Source: a virus
Direction: 5' to 3' (one strand)
DNA: 31,540 nucleotides
IMG/VR virus record: IMGVR_UViG_3300030339_000168
Coordinates: 1-31,540 of that record
Shown: positions 15,473 to 21,483 of the stretch, one piece after another
Position numbering within the stretch: position 1 is the first letter of the stretch
How the letters are laid out: the number at the start of each line of letters is the position of its first letter
Made by a program: the position numbers and the translations under genes
Notes under the pieces: model-generated
What the model was told of the DNA's origin: nothing
Seen by the model: only the letters and a program-made list of their open reading frames with translations
Databases searched by the model: none

Positions 15473-15868
15473 GTGAGACTTGCTATTTTATCTGTTAAAT
15501 TTGTACCTATATTAGTATCTATCGCATTGATAATTCAATGTATATTGGCATTGCTAGATATGCGAACAACAGGATTTGTGTCCACTATTTATGGTCATTC
15601 TATTCTGTATAACGCTATGTTATTGGCTCTATCAAAGGCATTCCGATTCTGTTTTTGGCATCGGGTTATTATACTGAACCTTATCTTGATTAATTTAATT
15701 GAATGGGTTGACCGTAATTTGTTCTCGTTTGACTCACTTCAATATGTTTGGATGCTGATTATTTTATTATTGGCATCTTCTTTGGTGGCTACTTTATTAT
15801 ATATACGATATGGCTGCTTTAAAAGAAATAATAAAGCATTTGATTCGAGAAGTCGAGCAAATGGTTGA
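15473..15868 (+). CDS. Small polytopic membrane protein
   Basis: The 131-residue protein has about four hydrophobic segments (residues about 4-29, 37-57, 62-80 and 91-114) and basic ends (RRNNKAF-type tail after CFKR). The GTG start is chosen because it directly follows the 22-residue ORF stop (TAAGTG) and keeps the first membrane segment; a later ATG at 15559 would lose it. Small multi-pass phage membrane proteins can be holins, exclusion factors or antiholins; nothing here separates these. The end overlaps the HTH gene by 59 bases. Confidence 0.55.
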   Translation: MRLAILSVKFVPILVSIALIIQCILALLDMRTTGFVSTIYGHSILYNAMLLALSKAFRFCFWHRVIILNLILINLIEWVDRNLFSFDSLQYVWMLIILLLASSLVATLLYIRYGCFKRNNKAFDSRSRANG

Positions 15869-16097
15869 TAATGATAAGTGCAATTTAACTCCAGATCAGA
15901 TCGAAGAAATTGCATTGATCGTACACGAACCGGAGTTTGTGGGTCGCGAAGAAGCTGCTCGTATGTTAGGAGTATCGCTTAACCGATTTTATGAACTTCG
16001 GGATCAGGGGATTATTCCTATGCCTCGGAAAGTGAGAGGGCAGAAAGAGAAATTATATAGTGTTTATGAGTTGAATAAAGTGTGTATTCCGAAATAA
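15810..16097 (+). CDS. Helix-turn-helix (excisionase/MerR-type) DNA-binding protein
   Basis: The 95-residue protein ends in a winged-helix of the HTH_17 type: FVGREEAARMLGVSLNRFYE (helix-turn-helix) followed by LRDQGIIPMPRKV and a wing EKLYSVYELNKV. The N-terminal 40 residues form charged helices. It likely binds DNA as a regulator or recombination directionality factor; no integrase is in the window to pair with it. It overlaps the membrane protein gene by 59 bases, and its stop lies just before a second promoter box. Confidence 0.7.
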   Translation: MAALKEIIKHLIREVEQMVDNDKCNLTPDQIEEIALIVHEPEFVGREEAARMLGVSLNRFYELRDQGIIPMPRKVRGQKEKLYSVYELNKVCIPK

Positions 16098-16101
16098 TTT
16101 A

Positions 16102-16109
16102 TATATTTG
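16102..16109 (+). promoter_or_regulatory. Candidate Bacteroidetes promoter -7 box (TATATTTG)
   Basis: TATATTTG, 4 bases after the HTH gene stop, would start transcription near 16115, making a leader of about 105 bases before the PP-loop gene. No TTG is seen at the ideal -33 distance; the nearest, at 16071, is about 28 bases away. Confidence 0.5.
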
Positions 16110-16166
16110 TAATCGCTAATGGTCAAGATTGGCATTGAAAGACATTGAGTATTTATTTACTCACAG

Positions 16167-16208
16167 AACCCGATTTCAGTTGCTTGACCCAATTGATTTC
16201 GGGTTTTT
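16167..16208 (+). terminator. Strong hairpin with T tract in the leader of the PP-loop gene
   Basis: The arm 16167-16182 (AACCCGATTTCAGTTG) pairs with 16190-16205 (CAATTGATTTCGGGTT) around a 7-base loop, CTTGACC. This gives 14 pairs including one G-U, interrupted by a two-base T/T internal mismatch, followed by TTTAATTT. It is a convincing intrinsic terminator. It lies downstream of the TATATTTG box at 16102 and 14 bases before the ATG at 16222, so it could end the HTH operon, attenuate the PP-loop gene, or end a short RNA of about 90 bases. Confidence 0.72.
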
Positions 16209-16221
16209 AATTTAAACTAAA

Positions 16222-17139
16222 ATGTTTTCGAAAGTATCTAAAGAGTATCCAGTAATTGCATGGTTTAGTGGCGGTATTACATCAGCTATTGCCTGTTGGG
16301 TTGCAATATGTCTATTTGGTATAGATAATATACGAATAGTATTTATTGACACTCAAAATGAAGATGATGATACTTACAGATTTTTAGAGGATTGTGAAAG
16401 ATGGTATGGCAAGAAAATTGAAAGAATAACTGCTATCGACCCATCTGGAGAATACGCCTGCATTGAAGATGTGTGGGATAAATTTCTTTCATTAAACGTA
16501 GCGCATGGAGCTATATGTAGCTCTGAATTAAAACGAGCAGTTAGGTTAAAGTTTCAAAAAACAGAGCAGTATTCATTTCAGACTCATGGATTTGATTTGC
16601 TAGAAAATAAGAGAAGCCTTGGGATGACATTAAATTATTCTGACTCCAATCCAATTTATCCACTTCCGCTTATGGGATTAAGGAAAGTCGATTGTTTCAA
16701 AATAGCAAAGGATGCAGGAATAATACCTCCAAGAGCGTACAGCTGGGGATTACACAATAACAACTGTTTAAAAACTGGATGTGTTCAGGGAGGTATTGGA
16801 TATTGGCAATGGATGGGAAGAAATAAACCCGATTTATTTGATAACATGGCAGCCAAAGAACATGAGTTGACGAATAAAAAGGGCAGGCCTGTCACTATGC
16901 TAAAAGATCAAGGCAAGGACGGTGGATTTGTATTTTTAAAACCACATCCTGATTATCCTGACGTAAAAGACATTTCAATGATGTCTGGAAGGGAGCCAAA
17001 GCCACTTATGGAATGTAATGGCTTTTGTGGAATTGACGATCTTGGAGCTACTGATAAAACTGCGTTGGATGAATTAAATTTTGACAGTGATGATATTGTT
17101 CTGCCAAAAATCGAGTCCCCAAATTTGTTTGGATTTTGA
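16222..17139 (+). CDS. PAPS-reductase-like PP-loop protein
   Basis: The 305-residue protein has the PP-loop ATP-pyrophosphatase signature SGGITS at residues 16-21, a following FIDTQNEDDDTY as in PAPS reductases, and CSSELKRA at 99-106. Cysteines at 182 and 187 (NCLKTGC) and at 265 and 269 (CNGFCG) could bind a metal or an iron-sulphur cluster. Family members activate a substrate by adenylation and often transfer sulphur (PAPS reductase, TtcA, DndC). Phage copies are common, with mostly unknown roles; candidates are sulphur modification of DNA or tRNA, or defence-related chemistry. No DndA/D/E or Ssp partner is present in the window. Confidence 0.8.
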   Translation: MFSKVSKEYPVIAWFSGGITSAIACWVAICLFGIDNIRIVFIDTQNEDDDTYRFLEDCERWYGKKIERITAIDPSGEYACIEDVWDKFLSLNVAHGAICSSELKRAVRLKFQKTEQYSFQTHGFDLLENKRSLGMTLNYSDSNPIYPLPLMGLRKVDCFKIAKDAGIIPPRAYSWGLHNNNCLKTGCVQGGIGYWQWMGRNKPDLFDNMAAKEHELTNKKGRPVTMLKDQGKDGGFVFLKPHPDYPDVKDISMMSGREPKPLMECNGFCGIDDLGATDKTALDELNFDSDDIVLPKIESPNLFGF

Positions 17140-17206
17140 CTATCCCAACAAAATCAACCCATTCAGCCACGCTCTAAATTCATTCGTCCCTCTCATTTAT
17201 CCATTT

Positions 17207-17238
17207 TAATTTTGATGTGATAATTAATTTACTCACAT
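17207..17238 (+). promoter_or_regulatory. Candidate promoter with overlapping operator-like dyad
   Basis: TAATTTTG (17207-17214) fits TAnnTTTG. Immediately after it ATGTGA (17215-17220), 12 bases and TCACAT (17233-17238) make a perfect dyad at the expected transcription start, as an operator would. No TTG -33 box is obvious. The gene downstream starts at 17253. Confidence 0.45.
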
Positions 17239-17252
17239 TAAAATTTATAACA

Positions 17253-18029
17253 ATGATTACAACAGACGGTTTAGCCGTACCGGTTCTCGGAACAGGTGCA
17301 GGTATGGGTTCTGGGGCAGGGCTCGGTGTTGGTGGTGGTGTATTGGGTGGATTACTCGCTGGAGGGTTGGCTGGCGCATTACTTGGTGGTGGTCGTGGAT
17401 GGGGCGGTTGGGGAGGAAATGGTTCTCCCGCAGCTTCAGCAGTAGCAACAGATGTTGTTTTGAATCCTGCATTCCAAAGTCTACAAAACCAAATTAACAG
17501 CGTGGAAAACACGCTGAATGCACACAACATTGATCAGGGAATAACTTCAGTGAATCAGAACATTTCTGGAACTTCGCGTGATCAATTAAATTCTATTGCA
17601 AATCTTGCAACAGCGCAAGCAACATCGGCATTTACGACTCTACAATCAATAAATGCCTTGGGTCGTGACATTCAGACTGAGCAAAATCAAAATGCTCTTC
17701 AGCAATTAAACAGTTTTAATAACCTGACAACCACAACGCTTCAGGGGTTTAACGGTGCTGCAATGCAAGTTCAGAACTCAACGAACCAAATTATCGCTCA
17801 AGGAACTGCAAATGCTGCTGCTATGGCAGAATGTTGCTGCGAGATTAAATCTACAATTCTTGCCGACGGTAATGCAACACGTGCTTTGATCAACGATTTG
17901 AACGTTCAGAACTTGCGTGATCAGTTATCTGCTGCCAACAATAAGGTAAGCAATAACGAGCAAAATCAGTACTTGCTTTCAACTATTCTGACTCATTTGC
18001 ATCCGGTCGAAGGAAGTCGGGTGGTTTAA
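17253..18029 (+). CDS. Probable virion protein, Gly-rich N-terminus and CCC motif
   Basis: The 258-residue protein from the ATG at 17253 has a glycine-rich hydrophobic N-terminal part (residues about 10-65, e.g. GLGVGGGVLGGLLAGGLAG), then a long Asn/Gln/Thr-rich helical region, then AECCCEIKS with C194-C196, and NVQNLRDQLSAANNK before the end. The CCC-E motif plus NxxNLRDxL tail matches my recollection of a widespread gut-phage protein family (often CCCET... in Clostridia phages) found near virion genes; function unknown. A fibrous or injection-associated virion protein is plausible. The in-frame GTG at 17217 is rejected because it overlaps the promoter and dyad. Confidence 0.6.
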   Translation: MITTDGLAVPVLGTGAGMGSGAGLGVGGGVLGGLLAGGLAGALLGGGRGWGGWGGNGSPAASAVATDVVLNPAFQSLQNQINSVENTLNAHNIDQGITSVNQNISGTSRDQLNSIANLATAQATSAFTTLQSINALGRDIQTEQNQNALQQLNSFNNLTTTTLQGFNGAAMQVQNSTNQIIAQGTANAAAMAECCCEIKSTILADGNATRALINDLNVQNLRDQLSAANNKVSNNEQNQYLLSTILTHLHPVEGSRVV

Positions 18030-18040
18030 TTCACTCGATC

Positions 18041-18334
18041 ATGGCAAGTCCATTAACTGTCGGAGTAGCTGCAATCATTGCAGTACCGAGAAATGATAGA
18101 CGAGTAAAGGTTAGGTTTCAGAATACATCACCGACACAAACCCTTTATTTCGTGAAGCAACCTACAACTGCTGTGGCTATTCCTTCTGCTACGAATTATG
18201 AATTTCTATTAGCACCAGGGACTACTGCCGAGGTGAATGAAGCGTATATTGAAACGAATAGTACTTCACAATTCAACGTAGTCGCTTCCGCTGCTGCTGC
18301 AACATTGGCCGTATTTGAAACTGTCAGAGTTTAA
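18041..18334 (+). CDS. Decoration-like small beta protein
   Basis: The 97-residue protein is beta-rich with no charge clusters: VGVAAIIAVPRNDRRVKVRF, then NTSPTQTLYFVKQ, then LLAPGTTAEVNE and FNVVASAAAATLAVFETVRV. This resembles small virion decoration or fibre-base proteins. It starts 11 bases after the CCC-protein stop and is probably expressed with it. The virion role is inference. Confidence 0.55.
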   Translation: MASPLTVGVAAIIAVPRNDRRVKVRFQNTSPTQTLYFVKQPTTAVAIPSATNYEFLLAPGTTAEVNEAYIETNSTSQFNVVASAAAATLAVFETVRV

Positions 18335-18339
18335 CTACT

Positions 18340-18513
18340 ATGGAAGAGGACTATTTCAAGATCAGTTTCGCTAAAGTAATGGAATTGGTTATCAAAGAAG
18401 AAAGGGATAAGATCAGAAATTATTATCTCGACGTACTTGGAAAGCCGACTGCTGACTACATGGATCAATATGTTCCTACCGAATCTGAGATTCTTAAATT
18501 ATTCACTCGATAA
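18340..18513 (+). CDS. Small hypothetical protein, 57 residues
   Basis: ATG at 18340 follows the previous stop by 5 bases. The product reads MEEDYFKISFAKVMELVIKE... and is a helical, charged protein ending EILKLFTR. It is followed by the terminator at 18520. Its placement between two virion-like genes and a terminator supports real coding; function is unknown. Confidence 0.5.
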   Translation: MEEDYFKISFAKVMELVIKEERDKIRNYYLDVLGKPTADYMDQYVPTESEILKLFTR

Positions 18514-18519
18514 AACTTA

Positions 18520-18545
18520 GGGTGTGGGGCAACTCACACCCTTTT
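18520..18545 (+). terminator. Intrinsic terminator
   Basis: GGGTGTG (18520-18526), 8-base loop, CACACCC (18535-18541), then TTTT. Perfect 7-bp GC-rich stem with a T tail. It ends the CCC-protein transcription unit, although the two genes downstream may be reached by read-through. Confidence 0.78.
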
Positions 18546-18559
18546 AAACACTATCTACC

Positions 18560-18802
18560 ATGCAACCAGAAGAAAAAATAATTGAAAGCGTCAATCCAAA
18601 AATAGTTTACCCAACAGTAGAGGATTTGACATTCAGAGCCTATGTTTCAAGTGAAGCAGAAGCATTAGAATTACTGAAAAGCGTTCAGGCAGTTGTAAAT
18701 GCACTTGGAGGGGTTACAATCATTCAGTTGGTTAAATACATTGAGAAGAACCCAAAGACATTACAACAGGCAATGACTTATTTACCCTTAATAATGAAAT
18801 AA
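18560..18802 (+). CDS. Small hypothetical protein, 80 residues
   Basis: It starts 15 bases after the terminator T tract, reads MQPEEKIIESVNPKIVYPTV, and is mostly helical toward the end (ALELLKSVQAVVNALGG; LVKYIEKNPKTLQQAM). No promoter box was seen, so expression probably relies on read-through. No family is recognised; its position beside virion-like genes is the only hint. Confidence 0.5.
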   Translation: MQPEEKIIESVNPKIVYPTVEDLTFRAYVSSEAEALELLKSVQAVVNALGGVTIIQLVKYIEKNPKTLQQAMTYLPLIMK

Positions 18803-18803
18803 T

Positions 18804-19247
18804 ATGAGCTACTTTAAAGACTTGATAAACAAAGGCGATACGTCAAAGATGATTGCCTTAACTGACATTTTCGATGCGTACTTCACTGAACTCGAAGTTG
18901 AGGATAGCGAGGCTTATTGGGAGGTTATGACTGACATTTATGAACTGATTATCGGTGAACATTTCGATGAAGAATGTGTTTTATATGCGGTTTCGGAAAT
19001 GGTCAATGAAGATGGAACTATCGGAGGACATTGGACAATTGAAGAAACGGCAGATGTTTTATCATCAGCAGGATTGCCATACGATCCGTTTGATTGGCAT
19101 TATGTGCTGAACATGGTGTACAGTGATTACTCGCTACTCATCGGTTCAGATACAGCAAAATATATCGCATTCGCAAAGGCTTGGCTAGATGACAAAGATG
19201 CACCCAAAGGAAAGGCTTATAAGTATTGGAGAATGCTTAAAGGATAG
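18804..19247 (+). CDS. Acidic helical phage protein (recalled gut-phage family)
   Basis: The 147-residue protein starts MSYFKDLINKGDTSKMIALT and contains IGEHFDEECVLYAVSEM and GGHWTIEETADVL, then YVLNMVYSDYSLL, and a basic end KGKAYKYWRMLKG. I recall the same layout (HFDEE... HWT.E.T... NM.YSD... LKDKDAP) in many gut phages next to CCC-type proteins, without known function. It begins 1 base after the previous stop and is followed by a terminator. Confidence 0.58.
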   Translation: MSYFKDLINKGDTSKMIALTDIFDAYFTELEVEDSEAYWEVMTDIYELIIGEHFDEECVLYAVSEMVNEDGTIGGHWTIEETADVLSSAGLPYDPFDWHYVLNMVYSDYSLLIGSDTAKYIAFAKAWLDDKDAPKGKAYKYWRMLKG

Positions 19248-19281
19248 GTGGTATAGTGTGCGATTGTTGGATAAGTGTTTG

Positions 19282-19308
19282 AAGGGGAGTTGTTGAACTC
19301 CCCTTTTT
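19282..19308 (+). terminator. Intrinsic terminator
   Basis: AAGGGGAGTT (19282-19291), loop GTTG, AACTCCCCTT (19296-19305) and a T tract to 19308: a perfect 10-bp stem. It ends the + strand virion-like cluster. On the - strand it lies just past the end of the last tail-side ORF but has no T tail there. Confidence 0.85.
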
Positions 19309-19309
19309 G

Positions 19310-19372
19310 TTACCTCTTGTCGCCTGATTTTGGTTTGTGAGGTTTTTCTTTTTTGCGTGTGTCTTTTGACAT
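19310..19372 (-). CDS. Possible 20-residue basic peptide at the operon end
   Basis: On the - strand an ATG at 19372, four bases after the stop of the FISUMP protein gene, opens MSKDTRKKEKPHKPKSGDKR and stops at 19310. It is extremely basic, with seven lysines and three arginines. The close spacing suggests translational coupling. It may be a real micro-protein or chance; no homologue can be checked. Confidence 0.35.
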   Translation of the reverse strand: MSKDTRKKEKPHKPKSGDKR

Positions 19373-19376
19373 GATT

Positions 19377-20117
19377 TTAAATATTAGAGTGATCATTATT
19401 ATATGCACAGCAACCGCCAGTTGTTAATGCTGACCATGCTGTATTATCTGTTACCTCTGGAATGGTTGATCCGTCACGGTATTTGGTTTCTGCTAGGTTA
19501 TCTGCAAGCCATTCTTGTGTGCCTATGCAAATTGTACGGTAAGCCTTGCCGTCATTTCCGATATATTGTCCTGTCTGCCCATTAGTAAGGGTTGTTGTAT
19601 CTTTTAACAGTCTTAATGATTTACCCTCATAAGTTCGATGCGCTCCGTGTTGCTCTGTCGTATTATTATAAAACAAAGCGAAAAAATAAGCATAAGTTGA
19701 TGATTCAAGCGATGACGACCATGAATTAAAGTCTTGATATAAATGTCCATATACACCTAAAACCCTATATCCTGACCCACGTGCATTAAATCCAGAATAA
19801 TTTGTTGCACCTGTATTTGGTGTTTGCCAATTAGATAATCCAACTTCTTTTAAATATGCGCCAGCAGTTAGATTCGTACCTACATAATTTGCAAGGGTAA
19901 TATATTCAGTCCTAGTTGGTACACTCCACCCAATTGAAGCTATATTTCGACTGTCTGATGCTGCATACCAATTATAAAGCATCCCATATTTTATTGGAGT
20001 GAATGTAGGAGCTTTCTCCCAAACCAACTTATCCCCCACATACACCTTTTGCATCTGAGTACCCCCATGCGATATTTGCTGCTGATTTTTAGTTGATGTT
20101 CCGATATATATTGGCAT
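19377..20117 (-). CDS. Receptor-binding-like tail protein with circularly permuted FISUMP domain
   Basis: The 246-residue protein begins with a tail-attachment-like segment (MQKVYVGDKLVWEK at residues 22-35). A FISUMP-type domain follows with its halves swapped: residues 43-172 (YGMLYNWYA, GWSVPTRTEY, PNTGATNYSGFNARG, SLRLLKD) match the usual C-terminal half, and residues 189-243 (DGKAYRTICIGTQEW, NLAETKYRDGS, ending CAYNND) match the usual N-terminal half. In the canonical domain YNND leads into YGxLYNWYA. FISUMP proteins have a C-type-lectin-like fold and the gene is last of the tail module, so host-surface binding is inferred. Confidence 0.72.
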   Translation of the reverse strand: MPIYIGTSTKNQQQISHGGTQMQKVYVGDKLVWEKAPTFTPIKYGMLYNWYAASDSRNIASIGWSVPTRTEYITLANYVGTNLTAGAYLKEVGLSNWQTPNTGATNYSGFNARGSGYRVLGVYGHLYQDFNSWSSSLESSTYAYFFALFYNNTTEQHGAHRTYEGKSLRLLKDTTTLTNGQTGQYIGNDGKAYRTICIGTQEWLADNLAETKYRDGSTIPEVTDNTAWSALTTGGCCAYNNDHSNI

Positions 20118-20119
20118 GG

Positions 20120-21481
20120 TTATTCCTCCACAAAATAAATGGTGTTACTGTCTTTTGTTGTAATTGCCGTATATGCAGCGAGTGTTCCAGACCAGTAATC
20201 TTTTGGCGAGATAGAACCGAGTGCTTGCACTTTTGCCAATTCCGCTTCAGTTAAATGCCCGAAGAAGTTATTGTCAGGGTCGCCACCGTCAAGACCATTA
20301 AGGGAGTTGTGTTCTGTGAGATTTGTACTTTCAGCTAATGATAATTCATAATAACAGTATGAACCATTACCGTTGGTATATTCGTCGTTCCATTCTTCCT
20401 GTTTTTGTGCATGAATTATTGAGTTTCCATTTCTATATTTTGTTGAATATAAATCCTCTGCCATCCATACCTGATCACCGATTTTTATAGTTGAACAAGT
20501 ATTTCCATCATTGTCAACCATTGTACTATCATCTATATCATCATCTTTTATTAATCTAACTGCACCACCTAAATATATAGCCCCTCCAACAACTCTAATT
20601 TCTGAAGTATAATTATGTATTGAAAACGCAAGCTGATTATTACTACCTAAGTTATCATAGCTGTGGTATACTGTTGTTTCCTTATATCCACCAAAACCAA
20701 TTTCACTGCGAGTTCCTGTGCCTATTGAGCTAAATTCATAATCATTTGTAGCTCCAATGTTTGGTGAACGCCATAGATAAATGCTATTTGCCTTTAAGTA
20801 TCCTCCGGCATTTGGCCATATTCCATACGCCCCAATATCAATGTGGTCTAAAAGTTCATACCACTCATAAATAGTTGGTACGTGCCATCCAACAGGAGCT
20901 ATATTTCTACTGTCAATTATCGAATGAAAATTATATAACATAGAACCATACCCCATTATAATTTTTTCTGACAGAACACTCCCCAACTCATGCGTATGCT
21001 TCCCATCAGCCTGAACATTCCCTGTTTCAGAAGTAATGGTATCAGGAAAATAGTTCGTTCCACCACCACCTGCCTGTTCATTAACCGTCAACTCCTGAGT
21101 TGCCGGATCAATACTAGCATACGCAGCACTCGCCGGATTTACAGTAACCGGATTGTGCATTTTATACGATGATCCGTAAGCAGGTTGCAAAATACGAGAA
21201 CCTTCACGAACAGGATTAATTTGCCCCCACTCAAACATATAATACCCTTCAACATCCAATGCCTGAATTTTGCTTTCGGACAAGTACCATAAAGCAGTAC
21301 CATCATCAACATTTGATTTGATGTAAACCCAATAATATTTTACAGGATCAAGATCAAAATCTGCTTCTGTTGTAATTGTCCACGTTTGGTGTTCTAGGTC
21401 ATAAATGCCACCCCAAACAATATCTTCGTTCTTGTGGGTTACAGTTCCAGTTGATCCGTATGCTATGTTTATACTTCCCAT
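20120..21481 (-). CDS. Tail fibre/baseplate protein with circularly permuted FISUMP domain
   Basis: The 453-residue protein has an N-terminal beta-rich part (about 1-130, INIAYGSTGTVTHKNED...), a glycine linker near 138-142, then a FISUMP domain in the same swapped order as its neighbour: residues 177-313 (YGSMLYNF, GWHVPTIYEW, PNIGATNDYEF, VRLIKD) then 323-379 (DGNTCSTIKIGDQVWMAEDL, STKYRNGN). The end (HNSLNGLDGG...FFGHLTEAELAKVQ) resembles phage fibre shaft or tip segments. It probably builds or decorates the distal tail and contacts the host surface. The downstream gene starts 2 bases after its stop. Confidence 0.7.
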   Translation of the reverse strand: MGSINIAYGSTGTVTHKNEDIVWGGIYDLEHQTWTITTEADFDLDPVKYYWVYIKSNVDDGTALWYLSESKIQALDVEGYYMFEWGQINPVREGSRILQPAYGSSYKMHNPVTVNPASAAYASIDPATQELTVNEQAGGGGTNYFPDTITSETGNVQADGKHTHELGSVLSEKIIMGYGSMLYNFHSIIDSRNIAPVGWHVPTIYEWYELLDHIDIGAYGIWPNAGGYLKANSIYLWRSPNIGATNDYEFSSIGTGTRSEIGFGGYKETTVYHSYDNLGSNNQLAFSIHNYTSEIRVVGGAIYLGGAVRLIKDDDIDDSTMVDNDGNTCSTIKIGDQVWMAEDLYSTKYRNGNSIIHAQKQEEWNDEYTNGNGSYCYYELSLAESTNLTEHNSLNGLDGGDPDNNFFGHLTEAELAKVQALGSISPKDYWSGTLAAYTAITTKDSNTIYFVEE

Positions 21482-21483
21482 TA

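Noticed and set aside
17180-17530. - strand frame rich in proline opposite the Gly-rich protein
   Set aside because: Proline and glycine codons are complements (CCN/GGN), so this is the mirror of the glycine-rich stretch.
19377-21481. Diversity-generating retroelement variable region at the FISUMP proteins
   Set aside because: FISUMP/C-type-lectin-like folds are typical DGR targets, but there is no reverse transcriptase and no template repeat in the window. It cannot be excluded outside it.
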